From positions 1-33,206 of the forward strand of contig JALSGP010000004.1 of assembly GCA_026982705.1 (NCBI GenBank): DNA of 33,206 nucleotides, in the 5' to 3' direction. This stretch comes from Alphaproteobacteria bacterium. Its GTDB lineage: Bacteria > Pseudomonadota > Alphaproteobacteria > Geminicoccales > Geminicoccaceae. Below are positions 7,138 through 15,308 of this stretch, in pieces. The first letter of the stretch is position 1. Each line of letters starts with the position of its first letter. The notes under the pieces are model-generated. The model made no database searches. It was not told the origin of the DNA and saw nothing but the letters and a program-made list of their open reading frames with translations. Made by a program: the position numbers and the translations under genes.

Positions 7138-8598
7138 TCAGCGGGGCAGGATCAGCGTGGCGCGGAGGCCGCCGCCGGGCCGGTTGGCGAGGCGGACATC
7201 GCCGCCGTGGGCCCGTGCCACCGTACGGGCGATGGCGAGTCCGAGACCGCTGCCGCCGGTGGTGCGGGAGCGGCTGGTCTCGAGGCGGACGAAGGGTTCG
7301 AAGACGGCCTCCATCCGCGCCTCGGGAATGCCGGGGCCGTCGTCGTCCACGTGGATGCGCACCTCGCCGGCCTCGGACTCGATCCGCACGCGGGCACGGT
7401 GACCGTATCGGATCGCGTTCTCCACCAGATTGCGCAGCGCCCGCCGCACCGCGCCCGCCCGCATTGGCACCACCACCGGCTCCGCCGGCACCGTCGCCTC
7501 CGCCGGATCGCCGCGTTCGGCGAGGTCGTCCACCACGCTCGCCACCAAGGCGCCCACGTCCACCGGCCGCACCGGCTCGTCGGCGTGCTCGGCCCGCAGG
7601 AAGGCGAGGGCGGCTTCGACGGTGGCCCGGATCTCCTCCACGGCGGCGAGGATGCGGTTGCGGGTGTCCTCGTCCTCCACGAATTCGGCGCGCAGCCGCA
7701 GGCCGGTGAGCGGCGTCTTCAGATCGTGGCCGATGGCGGCCAGCACCTGGGCGCGATCGCGCAGCAGCCGCTCCAGCCGCTCGTGCATGCGGTTGAAGGC
7801 GCGGACCAGGGTGCGGACCTCCTCCGGGCCCCGCTCGGGCAGCCGGGGTACCGGACGGCCACGGCCGAGATCGTCGGCGGCGCGGGCGAGGGCGGCGAGC
7901 GGTCGCGTGAGCCCGGAGAGGGCGAACCAGGCCACCGCGGCCACCGCGATCCCCGCCGCGGCGGTGAGCAGGGCGCCGTGGAGGGCGAAGAGGGTCGGCA
8001 GCCGTTCGAAGGCCAGGACGGCGTTGAGGCGAAGCCCGTCACCGACGGGTACCGAGACCAGCAGCGCGTGACGGGCGCGGCCCAACAGGCGCAGGGCGTC
8101 GAACCAGCGAGGCTCGAAGAGGGGGAGGGGATCTTCCCAGGGCAGGGGATCCGTCCACGGTTCCTCGGCGAAGGGCTCCAGGAGGAGTTCCACCGGATCC
8201 AGCGGCGGCGGCTCCGCCGGCAGCGGTCGCGGGAGGGCGGTGGCCACCCGCACGTGGACCACGGCCGACGGCAGATGGAGCCGTCGCGCCAGCATCCGGG
8301 CGAGTCCCGGCTCCGGCTCGCCCCCCAGCCTCTCGGCCAGATCGCGCGGGTCCAGGACGAACAGCAGATCGCGGGTGGAGGCGGCGGCGAGCAGGGCCGG
8401 CCGCGACTCCTCGGGGACCACCGCGAGCAGATCGGCCAGTTCGACGGTCCGCTCCACCAGTTCGTCGTAGCGCGCCGTCAGCAGGGCGAAGCGTCGCTCG
8501 TCGGCCAGGAGCAGGAAGGTGAGGGTCTCGGCCACGGCCACCGCCAGCAACAGCAGCAGCACCAGCCGGGTCTTCAGACGGCGGGGGAGGAATCGCAC
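7138..8598 (-). CDS. membrane sensor histidine kinase (EnvZ/RstB-like)
   Basis: Inner-membrane sensor of a two-component pair, 486 aa. Order: TM1 (about residues 11-31), a Pro/Glu-rich periplasmic domain of about 175 residues, TM2 (about 207-227), HAMP, then DHp with AAIGHDLKTPLTGL (phospho-acceptor His291). The ATPase has an N box (NLVENAIRYG), G1 (VDDDGPGIP), an F-box-like FEPFVR and G2 (GGSGLGLAI), all intact. The GTG start at 8598 lies inside the 3' end of the response regulator gene (25-nt overlap), so the pair is coupled. It sits directly upstream of the amine dehydrogenase operon and divergent from the EF-hand/cytochrome b561 genes, which are its likely targets by position. Confidence 0.93.
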   Translation of the reverse strand: MRFLPRRLKTRLVLLLLLAVAVAETLTFLLLADERRFALLTARYDELVERTVELADLLAVVPEESRPALLAAASTRDLLFVLDPRDLAERLGGEPEPGLARMLARRLHLPSAVVHVRVATALPRPLPAEPPPLDPVELLLEPFAEEPWTDPLPWEDPLPLFEPRWFDALRLLGRARHALLVSVPVGDGLRLNAVLAFERLPTLFALHGALLTAAAGIAVAAVAWFALSGLTRPLAALARAADDLGRGRPVPRLPERGPEEVRTLVRAFNRMHERLERLLRDRAQVLAAIGHDLKTPLTGLRLRAEFVEDEDTRNRILAAVEEIRATVEAALAFLRAEHADEPVRPVDVGALVASVVDDLAERGDPAEATVPAEPVVVPMRAGAVRRALRNLVENAIRYGHRARVRIESEAGEVRIHVDDDGPGIPEARMEAVFEPFVRLETSRSRTTGGSGLGLAIARTVARAHGGDVRLANRPGGGLRATLILPR

Positions 8599-9308
8599 AG
8601 AACTTCCTCGACCGGCGCGATGAAGGCGTAACCACCCGTGCGTTCGGTGCGGACGAAACGGGGACGGCGGGCGTCGTCTCCCAGCTTGCGGCGCAGCCGG
8701 CTCACCAGATTGTCCACGCTGCGGTCGAAGGGACCGGGTTCGCGCCCCCGGGCCACGTCCAGCAGCTCCTCGCGGCTCAGCACCACGCCGGGATGGCGCA
8801 CGAAGGCGGCGAGCAGCCGGGTCTCGGCGGTGGAGAGGGAGACGACGCGGCCGTCCTCGTGCTCCAGCTCGCCGCGGGCGGCATCGAAGGTCCAGGGCCG
8901 GAACCGGAAGCGCCCGCGTTCGGTGCGCCGCCCCGGCGGCAGACTGTGCACGCGGCGGAGGACGGCGCGGATGCGGGCCAGCAGTTCGCGCGGGTTGAAG
9001 GGCTTGGGCACGTAATCGTCGGCACCCAGTTCGAGGCCCACGATGCGGTCCGTCTCCTCGCCGAGGGCGGAGAGGAACACCACCGGCGGCCCGCGGCGGG
9101 CGCGCAGCTCGCGACAGAGAGCGAGGCCGTCCTCGCCCGGCAGCATGATGTCCAGCACCACCAGATCGACGGCGTGCCGGGCCAGCACCCGCCGCGCCTC
9201 GGCGGCGTCGGCGGCCATGGAGGTGCGGAAGCCGTGGCGGCGCAGATAGCGGGCGAGGCCCTCGCGGATCTCGCGATGATCGTCCACCACCAGCACGTGC
9301 GGCAGCAT
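8574..9308 (-). CDS. OmpR/PhoB-family response regulator
   Basis: DNA-binding partner of the kinase that follows it. The 244 aa product has a receiver (acidic pocket DD at 9-10, phospho-site Asp53 in VLDIMLPGED, Lys102 in YVPKPF). A winged-helix output domain follows, with LSTAETRLLAAFVRHPGVVLSREELL, RSVDNLVSRLRRKL as the recognition helix region and the wing GGYAFIAP. The ATG at 9308 opens exactly at the receiver. On the minus strand, a 9-bp stem with 5-nt loop (9319-9341) covers the GGAG nearest the start. Divergent from the EF-hand gene; tandem TTCGTCGC repeats in the shared intergenic region are a plausible binding site. Confidence 0.93.
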   Translation of the reverse strand: MLPHVLVVDDHREIREGLARYLRRHGFRTSMAADAAEARRVLARHAVDLVVLDIMLPGEDGLALCRELRARRGPPVVFLSALGEETDRIVGLELGADDYVPKPFNPRELLARIRAVLRRVHSLPPGRRTERGRFRFRPWTFDAARGELEHEDGRVVSLSTAETRLLAAFVRHPGVVLSREELLDVARGREPGPFDRSVDNLVSRLRRKLGDDARRPRFVRTERTGGYAFIAPVEEVLCDSSPAV

Positions 9309-9367
9309 GGCGTGGATTCCCGTCTCCGTGCGGGAGATGGGAAGTCCACGGCGGGGATCGAGACGAG

Positions 9368-9385
9368 TTCGTCGCGATTCGTCGC
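9368..9385. promoter_or_regulatory. tandem TTCGTCGC direct repeat, candidate response-regulator box
   Basis: TTCGTCGC occurs at 9368-9375 and again at 9378-9385, a 10-bp period matching one helical turn. OmpR-family regulators usually bind such head-to-tail repeats. The site lies in the 185-bp divergent region between the regulator (start 9308) and the EF-hand gene (start 9494). Assignment rests on position and spacing only. Confidence 0.45.
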
Positions 9386-9493
9386 AGGAGGGGCCGGGCG
9401 CGAGGAATCCCGACCGATGGGAATCCGCGCCCCGCTTTTCCCGGCTCCGGAGGCCGCCATCTCCCGGGACGTCCGGCAGGAGGAGAGCGAACC

Positions 9494-9964
9494 ATGAGGA
9501 AGCGGACGAGAACGACCGGGAAGGCCCTGTTCGGAGCCATGATCCTGAGCCTGGGCGCAGCCGCGCCGGTGTCCGCCGATTCCGACCACCGGGAGGCCTT
9601 CGGTCCACGGGTGATGCGGTTCTTCGAGACCTTCGATCTCGACGGCGACGGGCGCATCACCCGCGAGGAGGCACGCCGGTTCCGCGACGAGCGTTTCACC
9701 CGCTTCGATGCCGACGGCGACGGCACCCTCGGCCTCGAGGAATACGAGAAGCTGTGGCTGGAGGCCATGCGCCGGCGCATGGTGCGGCGCTTCCAGATCC
9801 ACGACGTGGACGGTGACGGACGCATCACCCGCGAGGAGTTCGCGCGTCCGGGCGAGGCCATGTTCTGGCGTCTCGACCGCGACGGCGACGGGGTGATCAC
9901 CCGCGACGAGGTGCGGCGCGGTCGCTGGATGAAGCGCCGCGACCACGACGAGGACGACGACTGA
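9494..9964 (+). CDS. secreted protein with four EF-hand calcium-binding motifs
   Basis: Probable periplasmic calcium sensor or buffer, 156 aa. A Sec signal (MRKRTRTTGKALFGAMILSL, cleavage after VSA near residue 28) precedes four canonical EF loops: DLDGDGRITREE, DADGDGTLGLEE, DVDGDGRITREE and DRDGDGVITRDE. Each has acidic or Gly residues at the expected loop positions, and a highly acidic tail ends the protein. GGAGGAG about 8 nt before the ATG supports the start. It is divergent from the two-component pair and followed by cytochrome b561 on the same strand, separated by a strong stem-loop, so the two are probably one transcript. No enzymatic domain is visible. Confidence 0.92.
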   Translation: MRKRTRTTGKALFGAMILSLGAAAPVSADSDHREAFGPRVMRFFETFDLDGDGRITREEARRFRDERFTRFDADGDGTLGLEEYEKLWLEAMRRRMVRRFQIHDVDGDGRITREEFARPGEAMFWRLDRDGDGVITRDEVRRGRWMKRRDHDEDDD

Positions 9965-9969
9965 CACCG

Positions 9970-9997
9970 GGCGGGGCGTCGGTGGCGGCGCCCCGCC
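9970..9997 (+). other. 9-bp perfect stem-loop between EF-hand and cytochrome b561 genes
   Basis: GGCGGGGCG (9970-9978) pairs perfectly with CGCCCCGCC (9989-9997) around a 10-nt loop. It begins 5 nt after the EF-hand stop and ends about 20 nt before the b561 start. There is no T-run. It may lower downstream expression relative to the EF-hand gene, or protect the upstream message from decay. Confidence 0.45.
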
Positions 9998-10016
9998 GAT
10001 CCCGGGGGCGATGGCG

Positions 10017-10652
10017 ATGACTCTGCGCGACGGACCGGATCGCTACGGTCTCGTGAGCCTGATCCTGCACTGGGGGCTCGCGGGCTCGATGCTGGCCTCC
10101 TGGCTGCTGGGCCAGCTCGACGAGGAAGGCGGCGGCTTCGCCCTCCACGTGTCCCTCGGCCTCCTCGCCCTCGCCTTCGCCGGCGGCTGGCTGGTCTGGC
10201 GTCTCCGAATGCCGCGGCCGCAGCCGGTGGTCTCCTCGCCGCTGGAGCGCACCCTGGCGCGGACGGTGCAGGCGGGGCTGGTGGCGACGGCCCTGATCGG
10301 CGCTCTCTCCGGCATCCTCGCCCAGCGGGCGGAGGGGGACGCGGTGCGTTTCTTCGGCGTGCCGGTGGCGGTGCCGGAGATGCCGTCACCGGTGCCCGCG
10401 GCCCGCGCCGACGGGGACGGGGAGCGGTGGGGAGACCTCTGGGACGAAGAGGAGAGCGCCGGCGAGACGGCCGGGTCCGGTTCCGGCGAATTCTGGGAGG
10501 AGCTGCACGAACTGGTGGTCCAGCCGCTGTTCCTGCTGCTGCTGGCGCTGCACCTGGCGGGCGTGGTCAAGCACCATCTGTGGGACGGGGTCCCCATCCT
10601 CCGACGCATGCTGGGATGTCCGCTGCTGCCCGCGGGGCCACCGGGACACTGA
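10017..10652 (+). CDS. cytochrome b561-family di-haem membrane protein
   Basis: Four-helix inner-membrane b-type cytochrome that passes electrons across or within the membrane. The 211 aa product has helices near residues 11-31, 42-61, 83-103 and 165-184. Candidate haem-ligand His are H18 (LILHWGL), H44 (ALHVSLG), H164 (LHELV) and H179 (LHLAGVV). An unusual Gly/Glu/Asp-rich acidic insertion (about residues 130-160) sits between helices 3 and 4 on the side that probably faces the periplasm. ATG codons occur at 10011 and 10017; the second was chosen because the GGGGG before them is well spaced only for it. It follows the EF-hand gene, a pairing that suggests a calcium-linked or regulated redox module. 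Confidence 0.9.
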   Translation: MTLRDGPDRYGLVSLILHWGLAGSMLASWLLGQLDEEGGGFALHVSLGLLALAFAGGWLVWRLRMPRPQPVVSSPLERTLARTVQAGLVATALIGALSGILAQRAEGDAVRFFGVPVAVPEMPSPVPAARADGDGERWGDLWDEEESAGETAGSGSGEFWEELHELVVQPLFLLLLALHLAGVVKHHLWDGVPILRRMLGCPLLPAGPPGH

Positions 10653-10668
10653 GGGCCGCGATCCGCCG

Positions 10669-11262
10669 TCAGCCGGGCGGGGCGGTGTCGTTGGCCGGTG
10701 CGCCGCCGCCCCGCAGCACCCGGGCGATGGCCACCGCGCAGGGGCCGAGGAGGTCGGCCGCCTCCGCCAGCAGCTCTTCCAGCACCGCCTCGTCCTCCAC
10801 CGCCACCTCCTCCGGCAGCTCGCCGCCGGTGGCGGCGAGGAGGATGGTGGTGATGGCCACCATGCCCTCGTCGTCCTCGAACGCCGGCTGCCAGGCCTCC
10901 GGCCGGAACTGCATGGCCTCGACGAAACCGCGGGCCCAGGGACCGGGGTCGGCCTCGCCCTCCTCGTCGGCCCAGAGGATGGGGGCGAAGGCGTCGGGCC
11001 GCGCCGCCAGCTCCTCCCGGATCTGGGCGTAGCGGGCGAGGGCGATCTCCTTCGCGCGCACCAGTCGCGGATCCTCCTCGCCGCGACCGTCGCCGTCGCC
11101 GAAGGCGAAGTCCAGCCAGGCCTCCGGCACCGCCTCCGCGGGCGCCGCCGCGATGCCGGTGAGGAAGCCGTCGAGCTCCGAGATGTCCATGGCCTCCGCC
11201 GGCGCCGCGTCGGATGCCAGGAACTCGGCCAGATAGTCGAGATCCGCGTCGTGCACCTCCAT
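10669..11262 (-). CDS. UPF0149 (YgfB/YecA) family protein
   Basis: Cytoplasmic all-helical protein of unknown biochemical role, 197 aa. The N-terminal LDYLAEFLASDAAPAEAMDISELDGFLTGIAAAP is the family signature, and a second conserved block, DAFAPILWADEEGEADPGPWARGFVEAMQ, gives the typical W-x-x-GF region. The strongly acidic composition is also typical. The C-terminal SEC-C zinc motif present in E. coli YecA is absent, so it is the short YgfB-like form. It ends 16 nt from the convergent cytochrome b561 gene and its start is 92 nt from the divergent HAD gene. Function cannot be inferred from its neighbours. Confidence 0.88.
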   Translation of the reverse strand: MEVHDADLDYLAEFLASDAAPAEAMDISELDGFLTGIAAAPAEAVPEAWLDFAFGDGDGRGEEDPRLVRAKEIALARYAQIREELAARPDAFAPILWADEEGEADPGPWARGFVEAMQFRPEAWQPAFEDDEGMVAITTILLAATGGELPEEVAVEDEAVLEELLAEAADLLGPCAVAIARVLRGGGAPANDTAPPG

Positions 11263-11354
11263 GCCCGCCTCCCGCCGGCCGCGCCCGCCGCTTCCACCTC
11301 CCGGACGAGCATGGCATGGATCGGCGCGGGGGGAAAGGGGCGAGGAGAGGATCC

Positions 11355-12125
11355 GTGGCCGCCGCGCTCGCGCGCTTCCGCATCCTCAGCTTCGACTGCT
11401 ACGGCACGCTGATCGACTGGGAGGAGGGGATCGCCCGCGCCCTCGCCGGGTTCGCCGCCCGCCACGGGCTCGACCGCGAGGCGCTGCTCGCCCTCTTCGC
11501 CCGCCACGAGACCCGCCAGCAGCAGGAGACCCCGCATCTCCGCTATCCGGACCTTTTGGCGCGGGTGCTCGCGCGCATGACCGCGGACCTGGGGAGCAGG
11601 GTGGATGCGGCGGAGGCCCGCGCCTTCGGCGCCTCGGTGGGGGAGTGGCCGCCCTTTCCGGATTCGCCCCCCGCCCTGCGCCGCCTCGCCCGCCACGCGA
11701 CGCTGGTGATCCTCTCCAACGTGGACCGGGCCAGCTTCGCGGCGAGCGCGAGGCGTCTGGGCGTGCGTTTCCACCGGGTGCTGACGGCGGAGGAGATCGG
11801 CGCCTGGAAACCGGATCCGCGCAATTTCGCCGCCCTCGCGGAGACGGTGCGGGCGCTCGGCTTCGCCCCGGAGGAGCACCTCCACGTGGCCCAGAGCCTC
11901 TACCACGACATCCGGCCGGCCGCCCGGGCGGGCATGGCCACCGCCTGGATCGACCGCCGCGGCGGACGCGGTGGCGGCGCCACCCCGGAGGTGGCGGAGG
12001 CGGTGCGGCCCGACTTCCGCTTCGAGTCCCTCGCGGCCTTCGCCGACGCCTATCTCGCCGCCCGCGCCGGCGGCACCGGCGATCGCGGGGCCACCGCCTC
12101 CGGCCGGCCGTCGACGAGCCGGTAG
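11355..12125 (+). CDS. haloacid dehalogenase type II-like HAD hydrolase
   Basis: HAD-superfamily hydrolase of 256 aa resembling L-2-haloacid dehalogenase. Motif I is RILSFDCYGTLIDW, with nucleophile Asp14 and Tyr in place of the second Asp of phosphatases, which is the dehalogenase-like pattern. Motif II is VILSNVDRAS, motif III contains the Lys in IGAWKPDPRNF, and the last motif is HVAQSLYHDIRPA. The GTG at 11355 was chosen because GGAGAGG lies 5 nt upstream and the protein starts just before motif I. Its 3' end overlaps the convergent lolD gene by 76 bp, and the residues encoded there (Gly/Ala/Ser/Arg) look unconstrained. Real substrate unknown; relatives include phosphatases. Confidence 0.88.
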   Translation: MAAALARFRILSFDCYGTLIDWEEGIARALAGFAARHGLDREALLALFARHETRQQQETPHLRYPDLLARVLARMTADLGSRVDAAEARAFGASVGEWPPFPDSPPALRRLARHATLVILSNVDRASFAASARRLGVRFHRVLTAEEIGAWKPDPRNFAALAETVRALGFAPEEHLHVAQSLYHDIRPAARAGMATAWIDRRGGRGGGATPEVAEAVRPDFRFESLAAFADAYLAARAGGTGDRGATASGRPSTSR

Positions 12126-12766
12126 ACCACGTCGCAGCGCACCGCGAGTTCGGGATTGTGGGTGGCCAGCAGCACCGCCGCCCCCTCCTCCCGCACCACC
12201 TCCAGGAACAGGGCGAAGACCTCCTCGGCGGTGCGGGGATCGAGATTGCCGGTGGGCTCGTCGGCCAGGAGCAGGCGCGGACCGTTGGCGAGCGCCCGGG
12301 CGATGGCCACCCGCTGCTGCTCGCCGCCCGAGAGACGCCCGGGGCGGTGATGGCGGCGGTCAGCGAGGCCGAGGCGATCCAGCAGCGCTTCCGCCCGCGC
12401 CCGCGCCCGGCGGGGGGAACGGCCCGCCAGGAGCTGCGGCAGCATCACGTTCTCGAGGGCGCTGAAGTCGGCCAGCAGATGGTGGAACTGGTAGACGAAG
12501 CCGATGCGCTCGCGGCGCAGGCGGGTACGCTCGCCGTCGGCGAGACGACCGGCCTCGATCCCCTCCACCCACACCCGGCCGGCGCTGGGCGGCTCCAGCA
12601 GGCCGGCGATGTGGAGGAGCGTCGACTTGCCGGACCCCGAGGGACCCACGAGGGCGGCGAGGGTCCCGGCGGGAAGGTCGAGATGGACGCCGCGCAGCAC
12701 CTCCAGCTCCCGGTCGCCCTGACGGAAACGGCGGTGGACGTCCTCGAGACGGAGTGTCGGCGCCAT
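12050..12766 (-). CDS. lolD: lipoprotein-releasing system ATPase
   Basis: ABC ATPase that powers extraction of outer-membrane lipoproteins from the inner membrane for the Lol pathway. The 238 aa product has Walker [10 protein letters not shown] (41-49), a Q-loop with [18 protein letters not shown], which is a hallmark of LolD, the signature [15 protein letters not shown] (145-159) and Walker B LLLADEPT. The start follows the LolC/E stop by 4 nt on the same strand, so proS, lolC and lolD form a tight operon. The last 25 codons overlap the convergent HAD gene and encode a Pro/Arg/Ala-rich tail not seen in typical LolD, suggesting stop-codon drift. Confidence 0.95.
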   Translation of the reverse strand: MAPTLRLEDVHRRFRQGDRELEVLRGVHLDLPAGTLAALVGPSGSGKSTLLHIAGLLEPPSAGRVWVEGIEAGRLADGERTRLRRERIGFVYQFHHLLADFSALENVMLPQLLAGRSPRRARARAEALLDRLGLADRRHHRPGRLSGGEQQRVAIARALANGPRLLLADEPTGNLDPRTAEEVFALFLEVVREEGAAVLLATHNPELAVRCDVVYRLVDGRPEAVAPRSPVPPARAAR

Positions 12767-12770
12767 GCCC

Positions 12771-14012
12771 TCACTCCCAGCGCAACGCCTCGACCGGGTC
12801 GAGGCGGGCGGCGCGGAGCGCGGGGTAGAGACCGGCCAGCAGCGACAGCACCAGGGCCATGACGGCCACGCTCGCCACGTCCCAGGGCTCCACCCGCGCC
12901 GGCAGGGCCGAGAGGAAGCGGATCTCGGCGCTCCACAGCTCGAACCCCGTCAGTCCCTCGAGGAAGCGGCGGACGGCGTCGATGTTGAGGGCGAAGGCGA
13001 GGCCGAGGGCGGTGCCGAGGGCGGTGCCGGTGACGCCGACGGCGGCGCCGGCGAACAGGAAGATGCGGCCGATGGCGGCCCGGGTGGCGCCGAGGGTGCG
13101 GAGGATGGCGATGTCGCGACCGTGGGTGCGGACCAGCATGGTGAGGCCGGTGACGATGTTGAAGGCCGCCACCAGCACGATGAGGGTGAGGATCAGGAAC
13201 ATGACGTTGCGCTCCACCTCGAGCGCGGCGAAGAAGTGGGCGTTGAGCTGCTTCCAGTCCACCAGCGCGAGATCTCCGACCACGGCCTCGAGCGGCGGCC
13301 GCCAGCGCTCGACCCGTTCGGGATCGGCGACGAAGACCTGGATCGTGTTGATGCGTCCGGGCATGGCGAAGTAGCGCTGGGCGTCGGCGAGGGGCATGTA
13401 GACGAAGCCGTTGTCGTAGTCGTACATGCCCACCTCGAAGATCCCCCCCACCACGAATCCCTCGATCCGCGGCACTGTGCCGAAGACGGTGGTCGTCCCC
13501 CGCGGCGAGATCAGGGTGAGCCGGTCTCCCACGGCGAGCCCCATGCGCTCGGCGAGACGGCTGCCCACCAGCACCCGGCCCGGTCGCAGGAGCGCCTCGA
13601 GGCTGCCGGCTCTGAACGCCCCGCGGAACAGTTCAAGACGGGCGAGATCCTCCGCCTCGACCCCGCGCACCACCACGCCGCTCGCCACGCCGTTGGCGGT
13701 GGCCAGGGCCTGCCCCTCCAGATAGGGGAAGACGGTGGTGACGCCGTCCACGGCCCGCAGACGCGCCACCCGCGATTTCCAGTCCTCGATGCCGGCGGGT
13801 CCCGCCACCACCGTGAGATGGCCGTTGAAGCCCAGCACCCGCTCCAGCAGTTCGGCCCGGAATCCGTTCATCACCGCCATCACCACCACGAGGGTGGCGA
13901 CGCCGAGGGTGATGCCCAGAAGGGCGAAGGCGGCGACGAAGGAGACGAAACCCTCCTCGCGCCGCGGCCGCAGATAGCGCAGCGCGATCAGGCGCTCGGC
14001 CCGCGGGAGCAT
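12771..14012 (-). CDS. lolC: lipoprotein-releasing system permease LolC/LolE
   Basis: Membrane component of the Lol exporter, 413 aa, the usual length. TM1 near residues 26-48 (FVAAFALLGITLGVATLVVVMAVMNGF) leads into a large periplasmic domain (about 50-265) containing LERVLGFNGHLTV. Three C-terminal membrane segments follow (about 270-295, 318-345 and 377-400), with the coupling region RTHGRDIAILRTLGATRAAIGRIF between them. Only one LolC/E gene is present, as in organisms that use a LolF-type homodimer; a second copy elsewhere cannot be excluded. It is 6 nt after the proS stop and 4 nt before lolD. It could equally be named lolE or lolF. Confidence 0.94.
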   Translation of the reverse strand: MLPRAERLIALRYLRPRREEGFVSFVAAFALLGITLGVATLVVVMAVMNGFRAELLERVLGFNGHLTVVAGPAGIEDWKSRVARLRAVDGVTTVFPYLEGQALATANGVASGVVVRGVEAEDLARLELFRGAFRAGSLEALLRPGRVLVGSRLAERMGLAVGDRLTLISPRGTTTVFGTVPRIEGFVVGGIFEVGMYDYDNGFVYMPLADAQRYFAMPGRINTIQVFVADPERVERWRPPLEAVVGDLALVDWKQLNAHFFAALEVERNVMFLILTLIVLVAAFNIVTGLTMLVRTHGRDIAILRTLGATRAAIGRIFLFAGAAVGVTGTALGTALGLAFALNIDAVRRFLEGLTGFELWSAEIRFLSALPARVEPWDVASVAVMALVLSLLAGLYPALRAARLDPVEALRWE

Positions 14013-14018
14013 GGAAGG

Positions 14019-15308
14019 TCAGGCCGTGAGGCGGGCGAGGACCGACTCCGGCGAGAGTTCGGCGCTCTCACCGGTGCGGCGGCGGCGCAGCTCCACCGTG
14101 CCCTGCCGGGCTCCCCGCGGTCCCACCACCACCTGCCAGGGGATGCCGATCAGCTCCATGGTGGCGAATTTGGCGCCGGGCCGTTCGTCGGTGTCGTCGT
14201 AGAGCACCTCGAGACCGGCCGCGCACATCCGCTCGTAGAGTTCCTCGGCCATCCGCCGACAGTCGGCGTCGTCGAGGCGCAGGCCGATCAGCGCCACCCG
14301 GAAGGGGGCCACGGACTCGGGCCAGACGATGCCCTTCTCGTCGTGGTGCGCCTCGATGATGGCGCCCACCAGCCGCGAGACGCCGATGCCGTAGGATCCC
14401 ATCTCCACCGGCACCTCGCGTCCGTCCGGACCCATGACGGTGGCCCCCATGGGGGCGGAATACTTGGTGCCGAAGTAGAAGATGTGGCCCACCTCGATGC
14501 CGCGGGCCTTCTTCAGGCGTTCGGGCGGCACCGGGCAGCGGGCGGGATCGTGGCGCTCCTCCACGGCGGCATACAGGGAGGTGAGACGCGCCACGTCCAC
14601 CTCCTCGCCCGTGAGGTCCAGTTCCTCGAAGGCGGCGTCGTAGTACACCACGCTCTCGCCGGTGGCGGCGAGGATCTGGAACTCGTGGCTCATGCTGCCG
14701 CCGATGGGACCGCTCTCCGCCAGCATGGGAATGGCGACCAGCCCCATGCGCCGGAAGGTGCGCAGATAGGCCACGAACATGGTCTCGTAGGAGCGGCGCG
14801 CACCCTCGTAGTCGTAGTCGAAGGAATAGGCGTCCTTCATCAGGAACTCGCGCCCGCGCATGACGCCGAAGCGCGGACGGATCTCGTCGCGGAACTTCCA
14901 CTGGATGTGGAACAGGTTGAGGGGGAGCTGGCGGTAGCTCTTCACGTGGCGGCGGAAGATGTCCACCACGTTCTCCTCGTTGGTGGGACCGTAGAGCATC
15001 TCACGGTCGTGGCGGTCGCGGATGCGCAGCATCTCCTTGCCGTAGGCCTCGTAGCGACCGCTCTCCTTCCACCAGCTCGCCGGCTGGATGGTGGGCATGA
15101 GGATCTCGATGGCGCCGGCGCGCTCCATCTCCTCGCGGCAGATCCGCTCCACCTTCCTGAGCACGCGGAAGCCCAGCGGCAGCCAGTTGTAGATGCCGGC
15201 CGCCGCCTGCTGGATCATGCCGGTGCGCAGCATCAGACGGTGGGAGACGATCTCGGCCTCGGCCGGATCCTCCTTCAGCACCGGCATGAAGTATCGCGAC
15301 ACCCGCAT
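14019..15308 (-). CDS. proS: prolyl-tRNA synthetase, short alphaproteobacterial type
   Basis: Charges tRNA-Pro with proline. The 429 aa product has class II motif 1 in the region around [18 protein letters not shown], motif 2 in [26 protein letters not shown] and motif 3 in [13 protein letters not shown], followed by an anticodon-binding domain ([10 protein letters not shown] to VELRRR). The roughly 180-residue editing insertion of E. coli-type enzymes between motifs 2 and 3 is missing, as known for alphaproteobacterial ProRS, so Ala-tRNA-Pro must be cleared in trans. The ATG at 15308 fits the family N-terminus MRVSRYFMP. The frame stays open far upstream without conserved sequence. A leader with an intrinsic terminator lies 87-113 nt upstream of the start. 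Confidence 0.97.
   Translation of the reverse strand: MRVSRYFMPVLKEDPAEAEIVSHRLMLRTGMIQQAAAGIYNWLPLGFRVLRKVERICREEMERAGAIEILMPTIQPASWWKESGRYEAYGKEMLRIRDRHDREMLYGPTNEENVVDIFRRHVKSYRQLPLNLFHIQWKFRDEIRPRFGVMRGREFLMKDAYSFDYDYEGARRSYETMFVAYLRTFRRMGLVAIPMLAESGPIGGSMSHEFQILAATGESVVYYDAAFEELDLTGEEVDVARLTSLYAAVEERHDPARCPVPPERLKKARGIEVGHIFYFGTKYSAPMGATVMGPDGREVPVEMGSYGIGVSRLVGAIIEAHHDEKGIVWPESVAPFRVALIGLRLDDADCRRMAEELYERMCAAGLEVLYDDTDERPGAKFATMELIGIPWQVVVGPRGARQGTVELRRRRTGESAELSPESVLARLTA

Noticed and set aside
5731-8631. A 966-codon open frame on the plus strand opposite mauB and the sensor kinase
   Set aside because: Low-complexity composition without recognisable domains; the opposite strand encodes well-defined proteins throughout.
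8598-10389. An N-terminal extension of the sensor kinase by a continuous upstream open frame
   Set aside because: The extension is Arg/Pro/Ser-rich and antisense or out of frame to the regulator, EF-hand and b561 genes. The GTG at 8598 starts immediately before the first membrane helix.
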